A stretch of 64,000 bases of DNA from Diploptera punctata (lineage: Eukaryota; Arthropoda; Insecta; Blattodea; Blaberidae): positions 81,712-145,711 of the forward strand of contig JASPKZ010009674.1 of NCBI GenBank assembly GCA_030220185.1, read 5' to 3'. The notes under the pieces are model-generated. The model did not search any database. It saw nothing but the letters and a program-made list of their open reading frames with translations, and was not told where the DNA came from. Position 1 is the first letter of the stretch; every line of letters starts with the position of its first letter. Shown here piece by piece: positions 39,301 through 54,114 of the stretch. The position numbers and the translations under genes are program-made.

Positions 39301-42300
39301 GGCCTAATCGAGAATGAGTGTAACAAAAGGCATTTTATGATGTTCAAAGTTAAAAATGGGAAACACATTATGAGGTTCTTAATAATAAATTAATGAGTCA
39401 TTTTTACATCTTACCTCATATTTCATGTTTTATTAAACACGGTAACTATAGTTTTCAAATGATCTTGTCATTCATTTTCAACCGCCATTATGATGTCTTT
39501 ATTTTCCTATCCAGAGCTTTATAAATATTATTTATGTCCTGTGCATCCATCAAACAGTCGTTAAAGTTTTGCATTTTGTGTTAAATTTAAGGAATATTCA
39601 TCAATATCATAAGAAAACAATCAGTTGATATGAAAGTCCGACATGTTTTCTAGTTATACAACCTTAAACAAGGCTGGAGGCATGTATAACGATTCCCATG
39701 TAAAGTTGTACATCTCTTACACACTGAGCAGCTAATAGTGTTTATTAGTAAGAATTTTAAAATAAACCTCATAGTGTTATTTCCTACATATATTTAATTA
39801 AAAAAACATGTCAATTCAATTGTCTAAAAAGCTGTTTCTACATTTAACAAATCTTGTCTGCAAGGCTGCTATTATTTTTCAGAAATGTGTTTTTATCGCA
39901 TACCTTGAAAGCTTAGCTGAGTGTAGTAATATCACAGAAACAGAAAGCATATTCAGTGAGTGATAAGCTTAAAATTATAGATTATGTAAAAAATGGCAAA
40001 ACGAAGCAAGTTTATCAAGAGAGTGTGTCATCCCAGAAGGAACAATTAGAGGATGGATTAAAGACAAACAGAAACTTTGAGATTTTATGGACAGTATTAA
40101 TAGTGGAGAGGGGTTAGAAAGAAAAATAATTAATTAGGTAAAAGATAGTGAACTAGATGACTCTACAGGTGATTTTAATAAAACACAATGATTGCATACC
40201 ATTCTCTGACTGTGAAATTTGATCACAGTTTACATGACAATAAAGATTTAATTGAAATTGATATATGGTTTTCATGTGACAGTGATTCTGTTACACAATT
40301 TCTCAAAGAGTTAAAACAAAAACTATGATATGTAATGATATCAATGATCACCAGATATACAACTGTGATGAAACTCCACTCTAATTTTGTCAGCTTCCTT
40401 CAAAAACTCAGCATATGAGGAACTCTAATAATAAATTTGCAATAAAAATTTATTGCTGTAAATAAATCAGGTATATTATTAAAATTCATCGGAGAACATA
40501 TTGTTTAAATAACTCATCTCATAGGATTCATGCTTCCATGATATCGCGATTTCAAACATAATCATGTCATCGTCAGCCATAACTCCGACTGATGAAATTC
40601 TTCGGCCGTCAACTATTCTATTGTCGCCATCTTCAGTGCTGCCATCTATGGTTGAATTTATGAACTTCGAAATCAATGTAATTTCGTTAGGGATATCAAA
40701 ATTCATTGATCTATTTTTGTTTTTCTGAATGTATATTTTTTCCCAAACTGTCAATTCCAAAGGTTTCTCTGCTTGTTTTAAAAGTTTAGCTTCTCTTCCA
40801 ATTTTATGATGTTCTAATAAACTATGTGCAGCAATTGCAGATTTTTCAATTTCACAATTTTTAATATTTCTGAAATGTTCTTTTGTCCGAATTTCCAAAT
40901 TCCTTTTTGTTTTTCCTATATAAACTTTATTGCAATCTTCACAATTTATTTGATAAATTCCAGATTTCTTACTGTCTGGAACATTGACTTTTTTATATTT
41001 AATTAATGTTGGGAAGTAAACATTATGAGGTATAATCATTAAAAATCATCGGAGAACATATTGTTTAAATAACTCACCTCATGGAAGCATGAATCCTATG
41101 AGGTGAGTTATTTAAACAATATGTTCTCCGATGATTTTTAATTGACTTTTTTATTGGTACTTAGAAGATTACCCAGACTAAATTTATTTATTGGTGCCAA
41201 AGAAATGTTGTATTTGTCAAATTTTTTTGAAATTTCCTATGCATTTCAGGATGGTAAGTAATTTTCTTGTATTTTTTCTTTTCTTTGCAATTTTGTAGAG
41301 TAGTATATTCATTAAGTCTTTTTTTGTGTTTGAATTTCTTCAACTTAATTAAATATAAATCAGGTATAAATAAACTTAAACTGCTTTGCATAGGGAAAAG
41401 CAGAAGACCTAGATGTTTCAAACATGTTAATATCTTCAAAATGTATGGGAAATAACAATATGAGGTAACCCATTAATAAAAATAACATCTCACTCATTTT
41501 TTTTTAGACCAGTTATGGAGAAATTAATACTCCATCATCTTCAAAGTTAAAATTGGGAAACACATTATGAGGTTCTTAATTAATAAATTAATGAGTCATT
41601 TTAACATCTTACCTCATATTTCATGTTTTATCAAACACGGTAACTATAGTTTTCAAATGATCTTGTCATTCATTTTCAACCGCCATTATGACTACCGGAT
41701 ATTCGTTGGAATCTCCCTCTATAACGTTGCCATCTGGTGTTGATTTGACGAACTTCGAGATATCGTTGCCATCTGGTATTGATTTGATGAACTTCGAGAT
41801 GAGGTCACGTTGACCTCATCTCGAAGTTCATCAAATCAATACCAGATGGCAACGATATCTCGAAGTTCGTCAAATCAACACCAGATGGCAACGTTTAGAG
41901 GGAGATTCCAACGAATATCCGGTAGTCATAATGGCGGTTGAAAATGAATGACAAGATCATTTGAAAACTATAGTTACCGGTTTGTTATAAAACATGAAAT
42001 ATGAGGTAAGATGTTAAAATGACTCATTAATTTATTACTCCATCATCTGTTTGTACTCAACTGTTGTCCTCATGATTCAATGATGAGTATTAATTTCTCC
42101 AAAACCTATCTAAAAAGAATTCAAAATATGAGGTAAAATGTTAACATGTCTTCACTATCAGTCTTCTGTACAAAAACAAAAAATGTTTGGTTGACAAGTA
42201 ACATTTTTACTATGTGGTTCTACAATGAATTCATCCTATATGTGAGGAACAGTCTTTGTTCATTCAAACTGGAAGAAAAAGCTGTGCTTTCACCTTCTGA

Positions 42301-45300
42301 GCTTCTACAATCAAGAGATGGGAAAATCAGAGTCATATTCTTGCCAAAAAAAAAAGGCATTAATCCAGCCATTAGACAAGACATAATAAAGGCATTTAAA
42401 GCCCATTACCATTGTGAAAAGCTTACCAGTATAATTAATTCTCAAGAGATAATGGAAACTTTGCTTAAGTCATCTTGATCTGAAGATCACTGCATGGAAA
42501 AACGTTACAGTAGAGACATTTCAGAGCTGCTGGAAAAAAAAATGTTGCTTTGTGGATGATGTCACCAATAAAAAAATAGTTCAATCTTGAATTACGATAA
42601 GTGTCTTAACAGGCTGCAAGTTGATGTTAATCGTGACATCTTTTGATGATTTAAATGACTTACCAGTCAGATATAAAACAGTATGCAGAAAAGATATGCA
42701 ATACTTTAGTCATGCAAACAAAACTTGGGCTTTTTTTTTTTTAAAGATATGTTGAAATTAGGATGTGAAAAATTTAGGTATCGTGGAATTAATAGAAAAT
42801 TGGTGTTTTTCATTTCTTATTTTAAATTCAGTGCTATAACGCAATGGTGAAACATGTTCCCCCATCAACCATATTATATAGAGCTTCTACTGTAGTACAG
42901 TTTTCCTCGGTACAATTGCAACATACCCTACACAACTTATTGGAAAATGACAGAACATTGACAAGAGTAGATTACCTATTTTTAATTTTAAATACCCACT
43001 ATTCCATAAATATGAATATGAAATTTTATTTAAAATACAGTTTCAGGATTTGTGAATTTGTTTTGAAGAAGTCAAAATATTTATTTAACTTTCACAGGGA
43101 AAGAACACTATGAGGTTTAATTTAATAATTAAATTAATGTTTTTATATCTCACCTCATATCCTTTTTCTTCTATGCTGCAGTTTCGGAGCTTATCTCCAT
43201 CGTCAGTAGCCTCTGGTCGACTGGTGTTATGTCGTTTCTTGGCGGTTTCCTTCTTACTTCTATCGGTGGACATATGAACCTCTGGATCAGGTCAAAATTT
43301 GCGGGAGTTTCAAAATTCATGAGTTTGTCTTTTTTGTTTTTTTGGATATGGATTTTTTCCCAGACTAGCCTAATCAAACAAACAGATAAACTAAAGGAAC
43401 TCACAGTCTGGGAAAAAATCCATATCCAAAAAAACAAAAAAGACAAACTCATGAATTTTGAAACTCCCGCAAATTTTGACCTGATCCAGAGGTTCATATG
43501 TCCACCGATAGAAGTAAGAAGGAAACCGCCAAGAAACGCATACATAACACCGGTCGACCAGAGGCTACTGACGATGGAGATAAGCTCCGAAACTGCAGTA
43601 TAGAAGAAAAAGGATATGAGGTGAGGTAATAAAAAACATTAATTTAATTATTAAGTCAAAATATATTCAGGATCAAAATACTGCTTTAGAGCAATAACTT
43701 CCAAAATAATTTTTCTTTCAAAACATAAGACTGTCAAAATAATATTTTTTCAGAAAACATTTATAGAAAAGTAATGTTTAAATTCCCAATAAAAGTCGTC
43801 TTAAAAAAAGTAATTTGCATGATCGAGCAAAGGTTCGTAACTTTGCCACTTGGAAATTAACAATGTATAAGAGAAAAATTTGTGTTCAGATTGTTGTGCT
43901 CAGGTAGCTCAGTTGATAGAGCATTGGCATAGAAAGCCAAAGGTCCTGGGTTGAAACCTCAGTCTGAACGTATATTTTTCTCTTCAAATATAATTTGTCC
44001 TTCAGTGAGAAGTATTAAATTAATAATAAAAAAAATCTAAAGAAGCCCTACTGACTTTATAAAGTAATGTTTAAATTCTCAATAAAAGTCTTCTTATAAA
44101 AAAAGAAACCACCATTTGCATGATCGAGCAAAGGTTCATAGCATTTGGCACTCAGGAATTAACAATGTATAAGAGAAAAATTTGCATTTAGATTGGAGTG
44201 CTCAGGTAGCTCAGTTGGTAGAACATTGGCATAGAAAACCAAAGGTCCTGGATTGAAACCCAGTCTGAGGGTATATTTTTCTCTTCTATTGTAGATTTAT
44301 GCTCTATCAGAACCCTTTTCTGATTTTTTTATGTAATGTTCTTAAAAGAAAGTAATAGTTACATTTATGTGCAGGTCCAAGTCCAGCAGGTACTTACAAT
44401 CCCTTAGAAGTACTGCCAACTCGCTTGGGTTTGTCAATGAGAACTGCAGATAATGCAAATACTACTCCTTGTATGACTGCTACAAATAGTACACATCTGG
44501 GACCAGTGCCTAATGCCAGTAGTGGAGTAGTAGAAGGAAGACATGGTCCAGCAGTGAGCACAACGGTACCAACTACAGAGAGTACTAGTTCTAAGTCGCA
44601 ATCCCAACCTGGACCTAGCAGACCCACAGAAGAATCAAATGTAAATAAGGAACAGCTTCCATTTCACAGGTAATTCATTGTTTATATCATTGATGTAATA
44701 GTATTTATTAATAAATGAAATAAATTTTTGTTACAATTTACATTTTTAAGAATATTTCTCTCAATTTTCTTGGACTTAATAAATGTATTGAAATAAGTAA
44801 ATTATTAACACAGCGAAGCTATTACAGTTTATAGTAAAGTAATTTTTTTTCCGCTTGGACCAGTAATCAAATCTCTGACCTTCAGCTCGACATGCTGATA
44901 GTCTAATAACTGAGCTATCAATAAATATAAAATTCATATTTTTATATACAAATATAATTTGTCCTTCAATGAGAAGTGTTATAAATTAATAATAAAATCG
45001 TCAATAAAATTCATTGTTATCAAAATGAGATTATGTATTAAAATGTTTTAAATAATAAGTATTTTTTTATGTTTTTTATTTCAATTAATATTTTCCATTC
45101 ATGGATAGAATCTAATTTAAGAAAGAAAAATTAATATTTGAACCCTGGACCTCTGGTTGTACGTGCTAGTGTGTGCTGTCCATTACATCATTCAAACGAC
45201 GATAACAAAATTAACATTTCTTTCATCTTATACAATTCTCGTTTGTCCGAAGGCTAATAGCTGTCGCTACCATCATGCCAACTGACGTCTTCTATTCAGA

Positions 45301-48300
45301 AGTATTTTTATTGAGAACTAGCTAATACCCGGCATGCGCTCTTGTACTTGCCCGGGAATCTGCTATCCCAATCCTCTTGTCATCAATGAAAGACAAAATT
45401 GGTTATTGTGAGTTATTCGTAGAAGATAAACATATGCTGTAGAGTTTTTTGAGGTGTTCATTTCTGTGTACATTAATTTGGTGTATTTGTTATGGTTTAG
45501 GCAGCATAAGCCATTTAAGCGTCAAAATAGGGACTTTATTTCACGTTTTTCACTACATATGGTGATTTTTAGGGGTGAAGAGGTTGAATATCACAACTCT
45601 CTTATAGCCTATGTTCATCCCGGTAATCGCCTGAACATTTTGCAAAAAAACCCATCAAAATCGGATCATAGAATACAAACAAATTGATTTTTATATATTA
45701 GATTTATACATTACTTTTTAGCAGTAAAGCTTCATATTTTCGATGATTTTATTTGAATTAACATTTTCCAGTCCTGGATAGAATTTAGTTATTAGCCTTC
45801 AGACGAACAGGAAATGTATAAGTTGAAAGAAATGTTAACGTTTGTATCGTCATTTGAATGGTGTAATGGACAGCACACTAGTACATAGAACTAGGGGTCC
45901 AGGGTTCAAATCCCAGTTCAAACATTTTTTTCTTTTTTAAATGAGATTCTATCCAGGATTGGAAAATGTTAATTCAAATAAAAACATGGAAAATATGAAG
46001 CTTTACTGCTAAAAAGTAATGTATAAATTCTCAGTAAAAATACTTCTGAATAGAAGACGTCGGTTGACGTGATGGTAGCGACAGCCTTTAGACAAACGAA
46101 AATTGTATGAGTTCAAAGAAATGTTAATATTTGTATCGTCATTTGAATAGTGTAGTGGACAGCATAGTAGTACGTAGAGCTAGAGGTTCAGGGTTCAAAT
46201 TCCGGTTCAAACATTAATTTTTCTTTTTTAAATTAGGTTCTATCCAGGATTCAAAATGTTAATCTATATATTAATATGTAGAGAAAAAACTTTGTACCCC
46301 TTTTTAAGCAGATTGCGCACACGGAGGAGTGTGATATTTGGCATAATTAAAGTTCATATAGGGAAAAAGTGCAGAAAAAATAAAATGTATGAATAATATG
46401 TTTTACAAATAAATTAATTTAAACAAAATAAAATAAATTCTGTAATGAATATATGTGTATTATTCATTCGTTTGTTTATGTTCTTACTGAAAGTGCATTG
46501 TTGCAAAAAGAAAATTGTGCAGCAGCAATGTGAATTGCCTTAGTCTCACATATTTATTATTAGTGGTTTAAAAAAATGAGTAAATTTTATTATTTGAATT
46601 TAAATTAAACACTGTCTAATCTTGATTTCAGTAATTTCATTACATCTTTTTTATATTTAGATATATGCACTTACTTCCATTATGCTTCGACATAGAACAT
46701 TGATGGGTTGGAGTGAGAGACAAAGAAGAATGGGTATATATTCCCTTACACATAATAATAGGCCAAATGCAAATTTAAATAGTATACAAATGTCAAATGA
46801 TGCTGTATTGTTTTTAAATATGGCTTAGCCAAGCTATACCACATATTTCCCATTGTTCATATTTTTAAAGTAAATCGAAAATTAATGCATAATGATGTAT
46901 TTGTGACAGTCTTAAAAATTTAATGAATTGAAGTCGAATTTCGACCTTTGGGCGACCACTAGTCCAAACAAAATCATCGAAAATATGAAGCTTTACCGCT
47001 AAAAAGTAATGTATAAATTCTCAATCAAAATCTTCTGTATAAAAGACGTCAGTTAGCGTGATGATGGCAACAGCTATTAGCCTTCGGACAAACGAGAATT
47101 GTACAAGTTGAAAGAAATGTTAATGTTTGTATCGTCAAAATTCATCGGAGAACATATTGTTTAAACAACTCACCTCATAGGATTCATGCTTCCATGATAT
47201 CGCGATTTCAAACATAATCATGTTCATCGTCAGCCATAACTCCGACTGATGAAATTTCTTCGGCCGTCAACTGTTCTATTGTCGCCATCTTCAGTGCTGC
47301 CATCTATGGTTGAATTTTGAACTTCGAAATCAATGTAATTTCGTTAGAGATATCAAAATTCATTGATCTATTTTTGTTTTTCTGAATGTATATTTTTTCC
47401 CAAACTGTCAATTCCAAAGGTTTGTATCGTCGTTTGAATGGTTGTAATGGGTAATGGACAGCACACTAGTACGTAAAACTAGAGGTCCAGGGTTCAAATT
47501 CCGGATCAAACATTAATTTTTCTTTCTAAATTAGATTCTATCCAGGATTGGAAAATTTTAATTCAAATAAAAACATTGAAAATGTGAAACTATACCACTA
47601 AAAAGTAATGTATACATTTTCAATAAAAATACTTCTGAATAGAAGACGTCAGTTAGCGTGATGGTGGTGCCAGCTGTTAGCCTTCAGACGAATGAGAATT
47701 GTATAAGTTGAAAGAAATGTTAATGTTTCTATCGTCGTTTGAATGGTGTAATGGGCAGCACACTAGTACGTAAAACTAGAGGTCCAGGGTTCAAATCCCA
47801 GACAAACATTAATTTTTCTTTCTTAAATTAGATTCTATCTAGGATCGAAAATGATAATTCAAATAAAAACATTGAAAATATTAAACTTTACCACAAAAAT
47901 GTAATGTATAAATTCTCAATAAAAATAAATACTTCTGAATAGAAGACGTCAGTTGGCGTGATGGTAGCGACAGCTATTAGCCTTCGGATAAATGAGAATT
48001 GTATAAGTTGAAAGAAATGTTAATGTTTGTATCGTCATTTGAATCGTGTAATGGACAGCACACTAGTACATAGAACTTTAGGTCCAGGGTTCAAATCCCG
48101 GTTCAAACATTAATTTTTCTTTCTTAAATTAGATTCTATCCATGATTGGAAAATGTTATCTCAAATAAAAACATTGAAAATACGAAACTTTACCACAAAA
48201 ATGTAATGTATAAATTCTCAATAAAAATAAATACTTCTGAATAGAAGACGTCAGTTGGCGTGATGGTAGCGACAGCTATTAGCCTTCGGATAAACGAGAA

Positions 48301-50101
48301 TTGTATAAGTTGAAAGAAATGTTAATGTTTGTATCGTCATTTGAATGGTGTAATGGACAGCACACTAGTACATAGAACTTTAGGTCCAGGATTCAAATCC
48401 CGGTTCAAACATTAATTTTTCTTTCTTAAATTAGATTCTATCCATGATTGGAAAATGTTATTTCAAATAAAAACATTGAAAATACGAAACTTTACCACAA
48501 AATGTAATGTATAAATTCTCAATAAAAATAAATACTTCTGAATAGAATGCGTCAGTTGGCGTGATGGTAGCGACAGCTATGAGCCTTCGGATAAACAAGA
48601 ATTGTATAAGTTGTTGAAAGAAATGTTAATGTTTGTATTGTCGTTTGAATGGTGTAATGGACAGCACACTAGTACATAGAACTTTAGGTCCAGGGTTCAA
48701 ATCCCGGTTCAAACATTAATTTTTCTTTCTTAAATTAGATTCTATCCAGGATTGGAAAATTTTAATTCAAATAAAACATTGAAAATATGAAGCTATACCA
48801 CTAAAAAGTAATGTATACATTTTCAATAAAATACTTCTGAATAGAAGACGTCAGTTAGCGTGATTGTGGTGACAGCTGTTAGCCTTCAGACGAATGAGAA
48901 TTGTATAAGTTGAAAGAAATGTTAATGTTTGTATCGTCGTTTGAATGGTGTAATGGGCAGCACACTAGTACGTAAAACTAGAGGTCCAGGGTTCAAATCC
49001 CAGATCAAACATTAATTTTTTTTCTTAAATTAGATTCCATCTAGGATCGAAATGATAATGATAATTCAAATAAAAACATTGAAAATATGAAACTTTACCA
49101 CACAAAATGTAATGTATAAATTCTCAATAAAAATAAATGATGGTAGCGACAGCTATTAGCCTTCGGATAAATGAGAATTGTATAAGTTGAAAGAAATGTT
49201 AATGTTTGTATCGTCATTTGAATCGTGTAATGGACAGCACACTAGTACGTAGAACTTTAGGTCCAGGGTTCAAATCCCGGTTCAAACATTAATTTTTCTT
49301 TCTTAAATTAGATTCTATCCATGATTGGAAAATGTTAATTCAAATAAAAACATTGGAAATACGAAACTTTACCACAAAAATGTAATGTATAAATTCTCAA
49401 TAATAATAAATACTTCTGAATAGAATGCGTCAGTTGGCGTGATGGTAGCGACAGCTATTACCCTTCGGATAAACAAGAATTGTATAAGTTGAAAGAAATG
49501 TTAATGTTTGTATTGTCGTTTGAATGGTGTAATGGACAGCACACTAGTACATAGAACTTTAGGTCCAGGGTTCAAATCCTGGTTCAAACATTAATTTTTC
49601 TTTCTTAAATTAGGTTCTATTCAGGATTGGAAAATGTTAATTGAAATAAAAACATTGAAAATATGGGACTTTGCCACTAAAAAATAATGTATAAATTCTC
49701 AATAAAAATACTTCAAAATAGAAGACGTTAGTTGGCATGATGGTAGCAACAACTATTAGCCTTCGGACAAACAAGAATTGTATAAGTTAGATGATATATT
49801 AATGTTTGTATCGTTGTTTGAATGGTGTAATGGACAGCACACTAGTACATAGAACTAGAGGTCCTGGGTTAAAATCTTGGTTCAAACATTTTTTTTTCGT
49901 AAATAAAATAATATAAGTACCTTTATGCATCAGTCTTCCTCAATTATAATTGATTTTTGTTTTAAAAACTTTGTTAATTATTAAAATCATGAAGGCCTTT
50001 CAACACTTGTTTCATCTTCGGCATTGGAATGGGCATTTGAACTTTTTAAATGTCCAGTCCCCAATGTTAACACATTTTAATGTTTTAATTATGTGAAATT
50101 A

Positions 50102-50137
<36 letters not shown>

Positions 50138-51973
50138 TTGATAATTATGTTTACCACCAGCTAAAAAGATTCCATAGCACAACAGGTCTATAAGACCCTT
50201 TCCGTACTTTTCCCATAGTGATACGAAAGAGCCAAAAATCAGGCAAATTTTCTGAAATTGTTTATTTTTTATTATTTCACTCACCTCATACTTCATAATT
50301 CATAGCAGACCCTGGGTTTCTTCACATCTTTTGTGACATTCTCAATGCTGCGTCACGTTCACAACTGACGTCCAACGGCCTTCTATCCTGCAGACTGACC
50401 TCCGTGCCATCTGGTGGCCGACCAAAGAATTTCCAAATCAGTTCTCTTTCTTTATAACAGGGTAATTCTTGCAAGAATGAAAATACAACTATGAATTTTG
50501 AAATACCCGGTTATAAAGAAAGAGGACTGATTTGGAAATTCTTTGGTCGGCCACCAGATGGCGCGGAGGTCAGTCTGCAGGATAGAAGGCCGTTGGACGT
50601 CAGTTGTGAATGTGACGCAGCATTGAGAATGTCACAAAAGATGTGAAGAAACCCAGGGTCTGCTATGAATTATGAAGTATGAGGTGAGTGAAATAATAAA
50701 AAATAAACAATATTAAAAAACCTCATAGTGTTATTTCCTATCTACATAACTTAATAAATTTTCTGAAGTTGATATTTTTTGTAAGTGCATATAAATAATG
50801 TTATAATTGAATATTTTAGTGCAATTAGAGCTTATTGAACAGGTACTACTAGCTTTTTAACAAATTCCAAAGGAATGAAGATATTGGGGTGTTTTCAAGT
50901 TTTTTATTTATTTTTATTTCTACAGATCTTCACTAATCCTATCTGGTAGACTCTGAAAAATTACCATGGCCAAAATTTATATCTAATATATAAAAATTAA
51001 TGTTTGATTTTGTTTGTTCGTACTTTATGCGTGACCATACTGTTGATCCGGTTGTGATGGGGTTTTTGCAAAATGTTCAAGAGATTCCCAGAATGAACAT
51101 ACACTATAAGAAGAGTTGAGATATTCAACTTCTACACCCTTAAAAAACACCCTTTGTAGTGAAAAGGTCCCTTTTTTACCCTTAAATGACGTACACTGCC
51201 TAAACCATAACAAGTAGACAAAATTAATGTACACAGAACTGAATATCTCATAAACTCTACAAAAAAGTCCGTGGCAAATATGTGTATCTTTACAGATAAC
51301 ACACAATAGCCATTTTGTCTTTCATTGATGCCAAGAACAGGATAAGTAGATTCCCAGGCAAGCATGTGCTGCCATACCATTCATCCGATTGTCGTGGGGC
51401 TTTTTGCAAAATGTTCTGGATTTTGCTGAGAAGGTTGTAGGTTATAAGAGTTTTAATGCTCATGCCCTTCACCCTTAAAAATCACTTTCTGTAGTGAAAA
51501 AAACATGAATAATTTTCTTTTTGTAAGCTTAAATGGCTTATGCTGCCTAAACCATAACAAATATACAAAATTATTGTACACAGAATTGAATATCTCAAAA
51601 AACTCTACACGTCTGTGTCAGCTTATATCTATCTTTAAGATTCACTCACAATAACTATTTTTGTCTTTCATTGATGCCACGAAGATTGGGATAAGTAGAT
51701 TCCCAGGCAAGCATAGCATTGCATGGCGGGTATTCTTTTATGGATAACTCAAAATAACAAATTTTATTTTCAGCTCATTTATGCCAAGTAACATCGGGAT
51801 GCATAGATTCACGGGCAATGCCGGGTAATCAGCACGGGTTATCTAAAAATAATTATATAAATTTATATTTATTTTTCCTTTTACTTATTCAACTAAATGT
51901 AAAATACATTATCATTTATTTAGGTGTAGCAGTGCACACCAGGTATTAGCTAGTGTGTGTGTGTGTGTGTGTT

Positions 51974-52028
<55 letters not shown>

Positions 52029-54078
52029 AGGATAAACCGTAACTCTACTGACAAACTTAAACCAGTTGTTTCAGAGATATTTTCTGATTATTTTGGTATA
52101 AGCAACTCTGGTCAAGGATGGCTCATTACCAAATAATTTCATAGTTTTCAATTTGTATAACTCGACAACCTTTCAATTTGTTTGTTTGGAATCTTATTCT
52201 TTCCTAATTGCATTGTTAGGCTGTTTAAAGTAATTGCTCAAAATCTCCACTGCCATGTTCATAATGAATTTCTCAACGACTCCTAATGGGCTGTTTACGC
52301 ATGCTCTTGCAACCCAGGAGATTGGCACACATCGTCAGCGGTTGCTAGAATCCTAACAACCATGTCCATACACTTTTCACAAGAGTCCTGTACACCAAAC
52401 TCTTCAGGTGACCCTGAAGAAAACATCTGTTGGTGTTAGATTTGGTGATCAAGCTGACCATGTAACAGGACCATTGACATTATGAATTAAATTATGTACA
52501 TTAAGTATCTAAGAAAGTTCAGTATTTTAAGGGTAAGAAACATTAAAATGAAACCAGTGTGGAGTCTATTACCGTATTATTAAGTTATAAATCTTCCAAT
52601 AGTAAATTATAATAGAATTGTAAATCAAATGAAATAAAAATTGCCAATAAAAATGTTGAAAAATGTAATTTTGTGAGGTTTTCAGAGTTAAAGATAAATC
52701 TAGTAAGTAGACTAGAAATTAAAAGAATTAATTTAACTATCTCAAGTTTTGGATTGCTGGCTGCTCTCCTCACATCCACGTATGTTACTAACAGAGGTGG
52801 ATGATCATCCAGCCAGTATAGGGTGACATGTGGTAATATATCTGGTTCCCCAGCCTTTATTGCCGGTTTTCTCATCCTGTATCCATTATTTATTGTAGCT
52901 ATTCAAATTCCTCACTATACTGGGTAAGCACTTGTCCCATACTGGCCAAATTTCCATGAGAAAATTTATTCCTCCATGGGACCCAAAGCTGTACACCAGA
53001 GTAACTTGCCTTAAATTTCTCAACTATGCTGTGGACTTGCTGCCATCTAGGAATCAAAATTAACTCTAAAAACTATATCTATATGTGTGTGTGTGATCAA
53101 ATTTTTATTACCTCCTATTCCATTGTTGTAATTTTTGTCTATCATTCTGGTTCTCTTAATCCCAAGCCCTTATTTTTTTTTTTTATTTAATATGTCCAAT
53201 CCATGCTTGATCTCTTAATTTTTTTTAATTGATTGATTGTAATATTATGGATAGTTCTATATTTTTAAAGTATCTTCTTTATATTATTTTTAATAGGACA
53301 TCATTTGATGGATTTGACCACCTTTTCCGAGAGATGGATGAAAATGCTATGAAAATGAATGATGCTAACTCAGAAGTTAATGTAAATTCAGGACCAGTAG
53401 TTCCAACTTCAGAAGAAGGTCCTCAAGATCTTTCATTCAGCAAAGAGCCACCACCTCCAACAGGGCCTACAACTACACCAGTCACCAAAATGGAGGTTGA
53501 TAATGAAGATTCAGAAGACTTGTTTCTGATTCAGATTCTAGTGGTCCATTCACTCGTTTGGCCACAGGTGGAAAATCTCGTGCATTCAGTGATAGGAAAA
53601 AGGCACAGACAGAAACAATTATGGCCGATGGACCTGCAGATCTTAGCAAGCCAGGTCCTAGTGGAATACAGATATCTGGAAATGAAGTTGATGTTAAAAC
53701 AGCTACTGCTCTCCAAGAATTAGCTGCCAGTACATCTTCCACTGGTAAGTTTGTGCTTGTTGCTACTGATATTCAGAAAACTCATTTAATCAATACTCTA
53801 AACATTTAATTCTGAAAATGAGATTATTAAGATAAAATCATAGGAAAATGTTAACTTATACAGTCATCTCAATAAAACATTGGGTAAGATTCTTGAATAT
53901 TTAGCTGCAACATTAAAAGAAAGAAAAAGAAATAATAATTTAGTCGGAAATAAAGATTTTTGCAATTAGTTTAAAAATAGAGAGAATACCATTATTAGCA
54001 ACTTACAAATTGTTACCTTAAATTTTGCACAAGTTAATAACAGAAATTTAATTATCCTATTGTTTGTTATTATGAAAC

Positions 54079-54114
<36 letters not shown>

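Larger units (their letters stand above)
45770..49910 (+). mobile_element. Tandem array of SINE-C units
   Basis: Eleven tRNA-like heads with A box (TGGTGTAATGGACAGCACAC) and B box (GGTTCAAATCCCGG). B boxes start near 45903, 46193, 47491, 47788, 48088, 48390, 48694, 48990, 49267, 49569 and 49867. Period is 277-304 bp in the intact part. The A box resembles that of tRNA-Gln. Each head is followed by AACATTAATTTTTCTTTCTT and a body ending in a Ser/Arg-like AGCGACAGCTATTAGCCTTC. Two insertions interrupt it (46262-46970 and 47137-47419). Confidence 0.92.

Noticed and set aside
38600..39760. A DNA transposon with CTTACTAATAAAC ends
   Set aside because: Only 13 bp match, without a target duplication or coding; too weak to call.
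43171..43603. A 124-codon gene on both strands
   Set aside because: Also a PLE palindrome; the frame is the end of the PLE protein.
45770..49910. CRISPR-like repeat array
   Set aside because: The whole 300-bp unit repeats, with no short repeat/unique spacer pattern, and the window is eukaryotic.
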